From: Rotaria socialis
Taxonomy: Eukaryota > Rotifera > Eurotatoria > Philodinida > Philodinidae
Assembly: GCA_905331475.1 (NCBI GenBank)
Contig: CAJNYU010002640.1
Location: 62,001 to 126,000, forward strand
Reading direction: 5' to 3'
Length of the DNA: 64,000 nt
Each line of letters opens with the position of its first letter. The stretch's first letter is position 1. A model generated the notes under the pieces. The model ran no database searches. It was not told where the DNA came from and saw only the letters and a program-made list of their open reading frames with translations. Of this stretch, positions 1 to 13,116 are shown in pieces. A program made the translations under genes and the position numbers.

Positions 1-32
1 TGAGTAAAACTAGAAATGAATATTAGAGAGAC

Positions 33-3000
33 TTGATGAAACGCTCGTATATATGGATCTTGAACAGTAACTTGTGTGACGGATTCATCCAAGAAACGAT
101 TAAATATTTTTTCATAACTATTCCCTAGTGAACCATCTTTTATTTGAATTTGTTCATGATAAGTTTTAGCTAAAATTAAGAACAAGAAAGTGAACAAAAA
201 AAAAGGTTTTTATTCTTTATTATTTAATATTAAAAAGAAACGAATAGAAAGCAATATATATTTTTTAAGCTTCGGTCTCATCTACAGTAGCTTTTGGTTT
301 AAAAAATGGACTAGTAAATGTTGATGAAGCTGTTCCTTTTAATGCACCAACTGGAATACTACTACGTGTATTATTAGATCGATTACTCGTGTCACCACTA
401 ATTGTATCTGTATCTCGTATATATTTTATTTTTGATGCTTCTTCATTAGACTTTGAATGTAAACGACGACGATAAACAATAAAGCCAATTATGCACAATA
501 AAAAAGCTATAACACCGACAGTAACGCCCGCAATAGTAGGTCCATGTTTACGACCTTTCTTTGTATTAGTTTCAAGAGTTTTTTTTGTTGTTTGTTGTGT
601 TGTTACTGTTGTCGAAGTTGTTGGCGGAGTAGGAATTGATTGATTTCCAATGAGAAAAAACAATCGGGCACCACGCCAATTACTTGATACATTTGAAAAT
701 AATGATTCTGTTATATTCAATACTAACTCAAGTTCATCTCTATCTGTTTGATATTCGAGTACAGGTTGATCAATATTTCCACATAGTGTTCTAGTTATTT
801 TGCTATCACGATAACTAATTGAATCATAACATGAAACTGTAGATGTGGGATCTATTGTTGTTGATGTATCACGTATCGATAAATCGATAATATAAAGATA
901 TATCGAAAGTTGTTTGCCCTCGGGAGTATTTGGCAATAGAATGCGCAATGAACATTGTTGTTGGCCATATTGATAAGAATTTGGGTAATGTGGTGTTTCA
1001 ATATATCCTTTGTCGAAATCAATATATGTATCAGAACAAAAAGTTGCTTTTGGATAAATTCCTGTTGGTTTCATGGGTATACATTGATAAAAGAATTGAA
1101 TTGAATCAGCTTTATAACCATTACACATATTTAGTTGTGGACCGATTGGAATCGAATGTATGTATGTACATGATTGTTGGCCAGAGCATAATGCTTGTGG
1201 TTGTTCACTTAGAAAATGGCAAGAGCTTTGTGAAATATCACACGATTGTGGATCATTAGTAACAAATTCATAGGATTGTAAAAAGACAAGACCATGATTT
1301 TCTGCACATGAAAAACTGATGCGTTCACGATCAACTGATAAAGCACAAAGAATTTCGTTTTTAATAACAAATGCTGCATTCGGTGTCGGAGGAATAATAG
1401 TAACAACATCAGAACATTCAGGTTTTTCAATAGATTCAACATACAATTGAAAACCTTTATATTGAATGTTATTTGTTGGTAAATCAAAGTTTTTATAACG
1501 AATTTGAATCGTATTTGAACATGTTTCAAATAATTTACGTGTATGAACATTACCACAAAGACGTCTAATACCAATTTGTGAATCTTCAATTTCAATATAT
1601 GGCTGATTATCATTACATTGTACACCTTGTTCACGAAATGATTGAATAGGTAAATTAAGCATAATAACAAATATAGAAAATGCTTTATGAGCTGGATTTC
1701 CTAATGATTTTACTGATTGTAAATTGATTTGACATTGTTTTGATTCAGATTCATAGCCAAACGATGAAATAATTGCACCACCGTCAACTCGTTCAAGTGG
1801 ACTCGATGATGAACATATATTAACATTTAATTTAGGTCGATTGGGAATACATTGATATTCAGCGTAGAAATATGTTGCTTTAGAATTATTACATTTTGGT
1901 AATGAAATTAAAGGAGGAAATATATAGCACGATGGTTTTCCACCACATGTACCATGCAAATAAGTTCGTTCTTCGAAACAATCATCAGGTGAATAATTGC
2001 AACTACCTGTTTTACTTGCAGCAAGATCAATTTTATGTAAAACAAGACCATAATCAACTTTACAATGTAATTGTATTGATTGTTGAACGCACGCAATTGT
2101 TTGTGTTACAATTGTACTGACAGGACCAGGACCCACTGATGATGATGATGTTGTTGTGGTTGGTAATCGTGTTGGTGGTAATGTAATTATACCGGATTTT
2201 GGTAAAATATGATAAAACAGTGCAAAACCACGTTGAGATTGAGCATTTTGACTTATTAAATTAGATGTAACAAATATTCTATCTGTTGATGAACATGTCT
2301 CAAATAAAACTTCAGTTTGACGTGTGCCACATAAATAATCACGATATGATTGATTATTACATTCATATGATATAAAAAGATAATCATTTTTACATTCACG
2401 TGTTTCTATATCAGCTGGACCAATATCAAGATCATATAAATACATAAATATAACACGATCAGAACTATCAGGTAAACCTATTGTTACATTGTTACATTGT
2501 GTTGGTTTATAAGATGGATATGAATCACTTTTTATAATGCCACTTGATCCGAATAAATTAAGAGTTTGACTTGAACATAAATCATAAGTACTTTGAACAA
2601 TTGTTAATGTTGGTAAACATTGATATCCAACAAAAAGATATTTAGCAACAGATTTATTACATTCTGGTAAAGTAACTATATTTAGAAACGATATAGAACA
2701 TGCTCGTTTTCCTGAACATGTTCGATAAACATGATCAGCTTCACTTGTACAATCATTTATCGTATAATCACATCGATTACCATAACCATAAAATGCTCGA
2801 TGAATAACAATAATATAATTTGATGGACATTGAAAATTGTTTGCACCAAATAACGCTGATAGATCAGGATAACATAAAGTTTTAAATAATCGAGGAGATG
2901 GATCAGGATAATAACTTGGAATGACTGACATTGTTGTGGTTGTTGGTTCTACTGATGGTTTAGGTGATAATGTTGGACGTGTACTAGGTGTAACTATTTC

Positions 3001-6000
3001 ATCGCAAACTTCAGTTGGATTTCGTTCACGAAATTCAAAATAAAATTTCACGCCACGTCCTCTGGCATCCGATGACCGAACCAATTGTAATAATACTGAT
3101 TTATGACAAGTTTTCAGTAAAATATTTGTAAATGATCGTCCACACCATTCTGTTACAGCATCATCAGCTCTAACAATTAGTCGATCTTTTGTACAACTTT
3201 GTCCGATCACATTTGGACCATTTAAATCCATATCAACTATATAAAGATAAATATCTTGATATGGCTTTAATATCTGTAAATCATATGTACAATTAATATT
3301 ATTTTGAGTATTAGGAAAATTAGGTGAATTTATAAATCCACGACGAATATCACCTTGTGGTTTTAAATTATTATTGCATATGTCATATGTATTTATATTT
3401 GGAATATTATTTGGTACACATACATAATCAATATGTAAATAAGCTGATGGTCGATTTTGGCATAATGCCAAACTTTTAGAAAAATGAAACGCAACACAAG
3501 ATGTTTTCCCAGCACATACATTTTGTATCGTTGATGAATCACTTTGAAAGCAATCATTTTGATTATAAATACATGAACTTGCGTCTGTACTTCCATCTGG
3601 TTTAGCTGCATAGTCAGCAGTTATGATATCGATAACATAGCCGGGTGAACATCTAAGTGTTTTTGATTGACTGCGACATATGTCATAAAATGTTGAATCT
3701 GTAACACCAGTATCACAGAAACCCCATTGACGGTCTGCCTCAAAATTACTAGTTAATGAACACCATGGATCAGATGGATTTGGAAGTGTTCCTGAATTAG
3801 GCGGTTGACCTGAGATACAATTTGTATATTGAGTACCTCCATAGGTAAATGGAAATTGACAATATTGGCGAATATCATTGGTGGTTGTTCCACCATACGT
3901 AGGAACTATGAAAAGAAAGAGAGAACGAAATGAAAGTTTTATTTTTTATTTTAAAATGATCTACTTTGAAGACTTGGTGGTAATAAGGTTGTTAAAGATG
4001 ATGTTTGCATTGTTGTTTGTCTTGTTGTTGTGAAACCGCTTGGTGTACATGACCATCCAACAGGTACATCAATAGTTTTAAAAAGAACTTTAAAACCACG
4101 ATATCCAAGTGCTTGATGACTCGATATAAATTTAAATTGAACTAAATTTGAACAACTGAATAGAATAAGTTCAGCTTGTTGTGAACCACAAAGAATAAGT
4201 TTATCATTTCCATCATAGATTGTTAACGATGCATCATTACAAGTACCAAACTCATCTTCGCCTTCCAAAAATAAATCAACAATGTATACCATCCACAATT
4301 TACTTGGCAATGTTTCAATTGTTCTTGAGCAGCTACGTGCTGAATTTAATGATGGATATTGAGGACTTATTAGCATAGATTTATCAACAGCAATTGTATC
4401 TGTTGTTGCTGATGCACATATATCTATTGGATTTTCATTATTTGGTAAACGTGTTGGTATACATTGATAGTCAATATTGAGATAATCAGCAGTTTGATTG
4501 CTACACTGTGAAAGTGGTCTTGGTATAACATATTCCAAAAGACATGAATGTGTACAAGTGACACTAATAGTCGTTTCTTGACGGCAATGAGAAAACGTTG
4601 GGATTTCACATGAACCTACGCCTGTTGAACCATAATATGAATCGACTATGGAAATTACATAATCATTTGAACGTGGACATCGTAAATATTCTACAGTACC
4701 AATGCATAGATGTTTACCGAAAATGGGTGAAATATCTAAACGTTGTGCCCAATCTGGTAATGGTTCATTTGCTGTTGTTGTTGATTCTAATGGATTCAGT
4801 GTTGATGGATTTCCACCACAGTTTATAGTGGCTGTATTTTGAACCGTTTCAAAATATAATTTAAAGCCTTTATAGAAAAGATTCGATGTTGAAACTGTTT
4901 TATATTGTATTCTTATATTTGAGCTACAGATTGGACCGAGTGTTAGTTTTCGTTTACCACAATAGATATATGATGAATGGACAGTATCTATAATTAAATA
5001 GTCGGTTACGCATGTATCACGAATCGACGGATACAATTGTTCAATGTCATCGGCGTTGTTGACATGATTGTTTTTATAAATTATAAAATTTGGCTTATCG
5101 AATTTGTCTAAATAAAGAATGGATGTCAATAACGACATTGAAAAGAAACATGCTAACTTATACCATTTAAACTACGTACACCATTGCTTGCTATAGCCAT
5201 TTCATTAATCCAGATTTGCAATATTGCCTCTCGTGAACCAATAATAGGTCGTTGACATTCTTTATTTGTTTGTTTATAGTTAGGGTAATTTGGACTTGTT
5301 ATTACACCAGAAAAGGCTTCAATTGGATCATTTGTATCACAAATATCAAAGACTTTCAAAGTTGATGTTGTTCCAACGGGATAACTTGGTACACATTGAT
5401 ATGAAATATGTAAATAATCAGCATATCTATCTGAACAACGAGCTAATCGACGTTTTGTTGAATAGGGTAAATAACAACTCGGTAAATCATTTTGACATTG
5501 TGTTATTGTTGACATAGCTTCTTGAACACAATCACCTTGAACATATTCACATTGATTTGATGCTAGACTTTTAACACCATAATAAGCATCAAGTATCATG
5601 AATGTATACCCGGATGGACAACTATGAATTAATGTAGCACCATAACATATACTATATTGAACTTCAGCAAATGCACCTGTAAACGATGTATTTGCGGGTA
5701 ATGTTACTTGTATTGGCATTGTTGGTGTTGTACGAATACTTGTTGGATTCGTCAATGTCGATAATACTTCTCCACATGACCGATCGAATGGATGTACTTG
5801 ATTTTCAATATATAATTCAACACCATAGGATAAATTTTGTGAAGGATCATCTATCTGATAACGTAAGTCAAGTTCATTTGTACAACTCGAATATACTAAA
5901 CTAGATGTGCGCTGTTCACAAAAATCTAAACCTTCAGTTTCATTATCTTCAATAAATGTTATTTTATTGGATTTACACTCTGGTATATAACTATTTAAAC

Positions 6001-9000
6001 TTATATCCAATGCATATATATTCATAATATAGCCAGGATTAGTTCTTAATCGATATATACAATTCATTTGTATTAAATTAGGATAATTATAACTTTGAAA
6101 TCGACCATTACGATTTATTTGAATAATTGTTTTCGAACCATCATTTGGACATGGACTATTTGTTGCAACGGTAGACGTTTTTGTTGGTATACATTGATAT
6201 TCGACATAATGATATGAAGCTATTGTATTGTTACATAATGGAACAATTTCATTTCCTGTATACATGTATACACATCTTTGACGGCATAAAAATGGTGGAT
6301 CTGTTGTAACAACACAATGTTTAGCTGCATCATGTGGCTCACATTGACCTGATGTAGTAACACCATATATATTTGTTTTAATTGCAACAACATAATCATT
6401 TGGACATTCAATTGTATAAGATTCATCTAAAGGATTTTTGTTTTTATTCAGGTAAATTATAAACATAGCGAAAATAAATCAATTGTTTACCTGTACAAAT
6501 TTGAAAACTTCTTGTAGGTGATGCAATGCCAAGTGTAACATAGATGGGTTCAGCTGTTGATAAATGCGGCCCAATAGTTGTCAATGTTGTTATACTTGGT
6601 ACTGGTGTTACTGTTATTTGTGGACAATTATCATTTAGAGGCCGATCAACAACTTCAAAATACATTCTCATTCCTCTGTATGCTAGAAAATTGGTTTTAG
6701 CTAAATATTGTATAATAATTTTTGATGAACATAAATATGGGTAGCCCATTTTTTTCTGACCACAATTTTGATATGTTTGTGTATTATCAACAACATAAAC
6801 ATAATCATTTACACAATTCGTACCAATTGAACCAATGAAAAGATCTGATAACCACAAACGAATTATTTTATTATTAGGCACATTTATAACACGAGAACAT
6901 TCGGATGTTGTTGGTTGAAATGGCGATGGATAAGTAGGACTTTTAATAATTCCATTATCAGTCGTTATGTCGCTTGAATTTCGACAGATATCATATTCTT
7001 TCGATGTATCATTCATTGATATAGGAATACAATTATAGTCAATATGAAAATAGCTATTAAACTGATCATTGCATTGAGGTAATTTCTGTTTTGTTGCATG
7101 AATCGTACATCCAGTTGAATCGCTTAGACATGCTAAGCTATTCATAGCATCAACAATACAATCGCCTGGCGTGTATGAACACGAACCCGCAGTTTGTGAA
7201 ACGCCATGAAAAGCACTTCGAACAATCACTATATAATTACTTGCACACCGAAGTGTTACTGTTAATGGGACACAAAAATCTTGTGGAACCATGAATTGTG
7301 CATTTTGCGCATGATTGAAAACGATATATTGTAATATGTGCGCAAGAAAATAGATTACTTTAGACATAATAAGGAAAACAAAAAAATTGCTACTATGTTC
7401 TTTTAGAATAGTAGCATTTATGGTAAAAGAGAAGCAGTGTTGACGTATAAATAATAGAAAAGACAAAATATACTTCAACTTTTTGTTCGCCAAGTGCGAG
7501 ATAACAAAAATGTAAAACGATATCATCTTACGAACTCTATCTTTTTCATCTTACTGTGTCAATTATTCTAATTTTATCAGTTGACTATGACTACTTTATA
7601 TGTCTGTATGAGTATATTGTAGAATAGTTATAGCCAAAAACAATCATCAGAAAAACATACTATTTTCTTGTTTGTATTTTAATAAATCAAAACAGAAAAC
7701 AATCTTCTATACCTTTTTCTTGTTGAATTAAATCTTTGAGTTTTTCAGCACGATCAATGCATTCTGTAATTTTCTGGCGATATGCTGCTCGTTTTCGTTC
7801 TTCACTGGATGGAATATCTATTGAAAACGACATAATACAAAGCTGTACAACATCTATATTATTAGCATATATGAAATTTCTTCTTTCAAAAATTATAGTT
7901 TCTATAAAAATAGTTATTCCATACTTTAAATAACTTACTCGTGTTCAGTTTTACTTCGTTATCAACGAAAATCTATTCTATTTTTATCATATCTTTTAGA
8001 GTTAAGATAGTGTCAATGTCAATCAAGAAGAGTTCGTCCGAAATTAAAGAATATAGTAAATGTAATTCGTTTGATTTTGCTGAAACATACGAATTTTTTT
8101 ATCAGTGATTGACATAATTTGAGCAGAAGCATCCCTATGAACTATGTGAAGTACACAATTAATCAAGACATTTTTATAATCTATCGGGTAGCAGCTAAGT
8201 TGCAGAGAATTTCATATCAAATTTCTAATCAATATAGCCATAGCCTTGTGAATTTTTCTTACTATAGATGCATTGAACTATTAAGATTCTATTACAGTAA
8301 AAGCCAGGCACGAAATAAATCATTCTGCTGATAAGCAGTGCTACTGCTGCTGGTATCGAGTAGTCAGATGTAAACATTTTCATCTTTGTTTTATGTACGG
8401 ATATCAAAATTCATTTAACTTTTCACAACATCGAATGATATATAGTCAAATAAAACTATAATCTTATCTATCATAGACGACTGTAATACATGGTGAAGGA
8501 TCAGAAATAAAAAAAGAAAAAGGGGTGGAATATTCTTCGATGAAGTGTGCGTTAGAAAAAAATTCCTTCACTATAAATAGTAATAGTATGTTCGAAACAA
8601 AACCCCTATGATCTGATCATATGTATAAACATATACTCATGAAACTTCAAATCATACTTAGAGTTTATAGAAGGTTATCATAATTCTTTTAGCTGTCGTA
8701 GTAAGTTAAATGACGTTGAAAAGATTCCTAAAAGATGAGAAATAGAAATTCAAATAATTATACGAATGAGTTGTCTTCAGATTGGAATTTAATCGCTATT
8801 TTTCTGAACTGCTGATTAATACATCTGTATTTTCACTGAGCAAAATGAATACATTTTGACGTTTTGAAGTGGAGTTGATTAGTGCTATTAGTTCTATATC
8901 ATGAAGTTGAGCTGTTTCTCATATCTTCGACAATTTAACTTTTACAAACGATAACTATAATAACATTTAAAAAACTACTGTTATCACTTACCTTTTACAG

Positions 9001-9115
9001 CACTCAGCAACATACGAATACCTTCGGAATAGCAACTTAATGCATCTTGATAGGTTCCTTCATTATCGAGTTGTACGGCTCGTTTTAATAATTCAATTGC
9101 TGCCGTTTCACTCAT
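33..9115 (-). CDS. MITD1: MIT domain-containing protein 1 (partial, runs off left edge)
   Basis: MITD1 binds ESCRT-III tails and acts in abscission at the end of cytokinesis (family knowledge). Exons seen: 9115-8992, 7817-7713, and 169 down to about 33. Exons 1-2 encode a full MIT helical bundle: start METs at [17 protein letters not shown], then [18 protein letters not shown] and ending LKDLIQQEK. Exon 3 encodes the start of the MITD1 C-terminal phospholipase D-like domain (key stretch [17 protein letters not shown], then [11 protein letters not shown]). Both introns (7818-8991, 1,174 bp; 170-7712, 7,543 bp) are GT-AG and all junctions are phase 1, so the frame is continuous. A GT at 32-31 may be the next donor; the rest lies outside the window. 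Intron 2 contains an entire same-strand gene. If intron 2 were not removed, translation would stop at 7687 and give an 84-residue MIT-only protein. Confidence 0.8.
265..7367 (-). CDS. SUEL-lectin/CUB/FN2 mosaic single-pass membrane protein
   Basis: Four exons (7367-6491, 6426-5164, 5107-3965, 3905-265) with 56-64 bp GT-AG introns, all phase 1, give 2,307 residues. Order: signal peptide (starting [17 protein letters not shown]), then eight repeats of a rhamnose-binding SUEL/Gal-lectin-type module plus a CUB module, one membrane segment (around 470-540, [19 protein letters not shown]), and a short basic cytoplasmic tail. The lectin modules repeat a C-x-G-x-x-x-C core and end in Y-x-C-I/V-P; CUB modules carry SPxYP, CG and a RG-(F/M/A)-x-(L/M)-(Y/F)-F end. 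Between the fourth and fifth pairs, about 3700-3870, is an FN2-like module (CQFPFTYGG ... WC ... WGFC). Thr/Pro-rich linkers separate modules. It is probably a cell-surface or secreted-route sugar-binding adhesion receptor; ligand unknown. Start chosen at the ATG opening a good signal peptide; the frame is open further upstream. The gene lies inside an intron of MITD1. Confidence 0.85.
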
Positions 9116-11019
9116 TATCTACAATAATATGTAAATATAAAACTTCATCCGAGATCTATAAATAGTTCAAATGTTATCCATCACATATTTCTTGCTTAAT
9201 GTTTGGTTCCTAATTCACTCGCAATAAACTGATTTTTTTTCCAGTTAATTGCCTATTTTATGATGGATACGATGAAATATGTGAGTTCCATAAAAAAAAG
9301 TAAATTAATTATTTAATTTATGAATTATACAGAGTGCAATTTTGACGATCAGAATGAATAAGTATTTGGAAATGCTTAGTAAAAAATATCAAGGACTCTT
9401 TTTTTTATAGAATTTAGATTCGTTATGCATCTTCAGTTTTACGCTTAAGTTTATTAACGACGAAATTGATCTATCAAATCGCTACTATTTGAAAATAATA
9501 GCATCTTTTACTGAAAAATAATATCAAAATGCCTTCAAGATCTAAAATAGTAAAATATAAATGTAAAAAATTTGCTAGTGAATTGAAATTATGAAAACTA
9601 AGATCTTTTTGTACACATCTTAATTTTTTCGATCTCCTGCTTGCATCTACGTGAGTCATATTCTTATGTTGATTCGTACATGCAATAAAGCAATCATCGG
9701 TAACATAATAATCATCGGCAAAAATATGATAAAACTCGAGAAGCATCGATTTATCGTACGCCGTTTCTCCAAAAAAAAAACAACAACAACAGCATGAACA
9801 TTGCTTGAAATGAACTTTTGTTTTGGTTCAATAGATGTAGACACAGTGTATACACAAATATACAGTCGTATGCTAACAGACATTATTGGATCCCACACGT
9901 TTATATTCAATCACCCCAAGGTGAAATTCTTTGAAGAAGAAATCATCAGAATAAGATATGCTTGGAGATTTGTCTTGTGAAATTTTTAATAAAAGAAACT
10001 AGAATCAGTGTGTGTGTGTGTGTGTGTGTGAAATACATATTTTATCATTAAATCAGGATTGAAAATGTGCTCCTATTCAAAGTATACAGTATTTTGTGAT
10101 ATATCCATGCAGTTAGAATTATTTTTTGTGGAGGAATCAAAACTCATCGAAAAGTTGTGAATTATACGGTGGAAAAAGAAGAATCTAAACATGTGAACAA
10201 TTTCGGATAGACAGCATTATTGAATCGGAAACAAAAAGTTTTTTTCTAAATCACAGAATTTTCTCGTCTAATCCAATCTAGATACAGAATATTAAATCTA
10301 GAGAGAAATGGCAGAATACACACTAATTACAGCTATATATATATTTACATTAGAGTTCAACTCATTGCAATCCGTCTAGCTAAGACATCTATAGAATAGC
10401 AAAAACATCTAATTGCAATTCTCAAAATATGTTTGGTTCGGTCCTGATTATCTTAAGGCACCACTCTTTTTTTTTCCTGCCGACTCTTCCAGGAAATAAG
10501 TCAATCGCCTGTCGTAGAATCGCTGAAGCTACAAAACATGCACAATCTTAAAACTGTCTCACATTGAATGTCAGCACGGTTAGCTCACAATTTTGAAAGA
10601 TGAGCGAACAATTAGTAGTACACAACAACTGATGTCAAGTGACGCTACATGGGGACATACCCCCGTATAATAGTCAATGAATTGCAGAACAAGCAAAAAT
10701 TGTTTGTTCTGCTATTCAGTGTACTGGTAGCTTTCCCGTGCTCGCTAAATTTTGCGCATACGGTTGTACCGCAAATAGCATCAGCTAATATCGGTTGTTA
10801 TTTACTAATGATTATTAGTTCATCCTTCAAAATAATGAGCTAATCCTACTACAGCTAGAGGCGAAACATCTGTACTGATTGTGTATGTATAAAAATGACT
10901 AGAATTGATCGATAAATAACGGAACCAAATGTTGAAAACGTCAAAAGAGAACACAGCGTTGCCATTACAAAACTTAACTTCATATAATTTGTTTTTTCTA
11001 CAATTAGATTATTTGCTCA
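9116..11019. other. Intergenic region between divergent MITD1 and NDUFS7
   Basis: No supportable gene. It holds a (GT)n microsatellite near 10009-10030 and short AT runs. It must contain the promoters of both divergent genes, but no clear motif was recognised. A splice-acceptor-like TTTTTCTACAATTAG lies about 12 bases upstream of the NDUFS7 start. Confidence 0.5.
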
Positions 11020-11891
11020 ATGAGGTTGCTACGCTATTCTGTGCCGTTATCACGATTCGTTTTTCCATTAGCCATCTCTAATCGAAGATTGGCAACAGTA
11101 TCTTCCAATTCTTCGACCATTCAACCGATGACAGAGGCTGCAAAACAAGCTGCTCGAGAAGAAGCTACATTAACGAAAATAGCACCATACAAGAATGTTC
11201 CTGGCAAACACTATGGTGATGGCCTGGCCGAAGTAGCGTTGGCTCGTTTAGATGACGTACAAAACTTGATTCGACGTGGTTCTATCTGGCCGTTAACATT
11301 TGGTCTCGCTTGTTGTGCTATTGAAATGATGCAAATGGCTGCTCCGCGGTACTCTAATTGAAAGCTTAACTAGGAGAAAATTTTTCATTGAATACTTCTA
11401 TTTCAATAATTGTTCTAGTTATGACATGGATCGATTTGGTGTTGTCTTTCGTGCTAGTCCTCGTCAATGCGATCTCATGATTATTGCTGGTACTTTGACT
11501 AATAAAATGGCACCGGGTAATTACAATAAATACTTTCTAGGACTTGTTTTTTAATTGAAGAACAATTGATGTTCCTAATTTTTCGTAGTGTAGCTGTTCG
11601 ACGTCTTTACGACCAAATGCCACATCCAAAATGGGTCATTTCGATGGGTTCATGTGCAAATGGAGGTGGCTACTATTACTATTCGTATTCTGTCGTATGT
11701 GATTATTGATTGTAATCCGCGAATAAACGGCATCGATTTTTATTTAGGTTCGTGGTTGCGATCGTGTCATCCCCGTTGATATTTATGTTCCAGGCTGTCC
11801 ACCAAGTGCAGAAGCTCTACTCTACGGTATTCTTCAATTACAACGAAAAATAAAGCGCTTAGATACATTACAAAAATGGTACCGCAAATAA
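11020..11891 (+). CDS. NDUFS7: NADH:ubiquinone oxidoreductase core subunit S7 (PSST, 20 kDa)
   Basis: Mitochondrial complex I subunit that carries the terminal Fe-S cluster N2, which passes electrons to ubiquinone. Exons 11020-11348, 11419-11516, 11594-11694 and 11748-11891 join through GT-AG introns of 70, 77 and 53 bp to give 223 residues, the usual length. An Arg-rich N-terminus without acidic residues ([15 protein letters not shown]) is a mitochondrial presequence. Cluster ligands are visible: the paired Cys in [10 protein letters not shown], the Cys of [10 protein letters not shown], and the Cys of [11 protein letters not shown]. The C-terminus [10 protein letters not shown]...WYRK is typical. 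In the third exon the correct acceptor is the second of two close AGs (11592-11593). An AATAAA lies near 12115-12120. Nothing is odd in the protein; the identification is secure. Confidence 0.97.
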
Positions 11892-12169
11892 ATCAATTAA
11901 TCTCGACCCTACGACTGCATGCAATTTGACTAAGAAATTTTCATAGTTATTCGATTTTCACTTCTGGTCTTCGTCTCCTTATGAGGTATTTTCTTATCGG
12001 CGCAAAAAAAAGTGCATGTAGATACTAAATGAATTCGAGCGTATATAATTTTAAATGTTACTCAATTACCCATAGTACTACTCATAGTCTTGTTACATGT
12101 ACATCTTTTAATAACTAAATAAATTGTAATATTTTATTGGTTCGTCGTAATCTCATGAATGAAGCGACT

Positions 12170-12367
12170 TCAACAAAGATAAATTATCCAACACGAACGA
12201 TCAACTAGTGCGAAAGCCGATGATGGTGTACATTTAATTGGCCGTTTCCGCTTTACATATTCATTAATCGAAACCGGTCGAAATAAATCACAGCAAGCTA
12301 TTGTTTCCGATGCAGTTTTATAGCGTATATTTATTGGTATATGTTCACTAATTGGTTTAATTTTCAT
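12170..12367 (-). CDS. Hypothetical small ORF, 65 residues
   Basis: Unrecognised. The ORF has coding-like composition (no low-complexity runs, several Cys and basic residues, begins MKIKPISEHIPINIRYK), and an AATAAA-type signal lies about 30 bases after its stop, on the minus strand near 12135-12140. The frame stays open about 100 bases upstream of this ATG (to a stop near 12475), so it may be the last exon of a longer gene. It is convergent with NDUFS7. No domain or membrane segment is evident. Confidence 0.35.
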   Translation of the reverse strand: MKIKPISEHIPINIRYKTASETIACCDLFRPVSINEYVKRKRPIKCTPSSAFALVDRSCWIIYLC

Positions 12368-12849
12368 AGTGAAATTTTTTAACGAATCTCTCCGTATATC
12401 AACAACTAAGAAAAATACTCGAGAACCCTTTGATTTACGTATACGTTCATAGATGCTGAATACTTGAAAAACAACTATCAGTTCGTTTTACTTTGCATTT
12501 TCAAATAGCCACAAAGAAAAAAACTAAATAGTTCAATTGGAAAATTATGTAACGTATGTATGAATTAGATCGTAACCATAAAACAGCAAAAAATAATACG
12601 ATGACAATTGATCATGTTTAGTTTTATTCAAATTTTATTATTAGTACTAGATATTTATTTTTACAATAAATCCAGTTTGACATGATAAAATGAGTCCTAA
12701 AAACTACCAAGTCATACAGACACATGCCAAATGATTTATATCGTAAGAAATTTCTTATATTTGCGTTTGCGTTGCATTTCTGATTCGAGTCTTCTTGATG
12801 TAACTTGAATTATATTGCAACAAAATTGCTATCACAAAAGAAAAATAAT

Positions 12850-13116
12850 ATGTTAATTTTATGGGTTTTTTCTTTCGTGCTGTTAATTGTCTCAGTTATA
12901 AATATTTTAGTTGAATTATTGAAATTCCTTCGTTTTTATTTGATTCAACAAAAAAATCTAATGAATAATTATGAAAAAACGAGGTTTAGCGGTACGTCGT
13001 ATTTTTCTTACCAATCATTTAATATAGCTCCTTTTATCTTTATCTCTGTTTTAGTGGCTTTATTAGTTGAAGAATATAATACATTCATGAAATCTTGGTT
13101 TTCTAACCGACCATAA
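12850..13116 (+). CDS. Hypothetical small membrane protein, 88 residues
   Basis: Unrecognised. Starts at the first ATG (MLILWVFSFVLLIVSVINIL...), a long hydrophobic segment (residues 1-30), then a polar Lys/Asn-rich loop, and a second hydrophobic segment (NIAPFIFISVLVALLVEE, roughly residues 58-76). It could be a two-pass membrane protein, but AT-rich DNA yields hydrophobic ORFs easily. No splice sites or polyadenylation signal argue for it. Confidence 0.3.
   Translation: MLILWVFSFVLLIVSVINILVELLKFLRFYLIQQKNLMNNYEKTRFSGTSYFSYQSFNIAPFIFISVLVALLVEEYNTFMKSWFSNRP

Noticed and set aside
930-1670. ORFs overlapping the lectin/CUB gene in other frames
   Set aside because: Shadows of the continuous minus-strand coding exon with its conserved cysteines.
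7687-7817. A stand-alone 84-residue MIT protein ending by read-through at 7687
   Set aside because: A donor at 7712 and a phase-matched MITD1 C-terminal exon at 169-33 explain the data better; kept only as an alternative.
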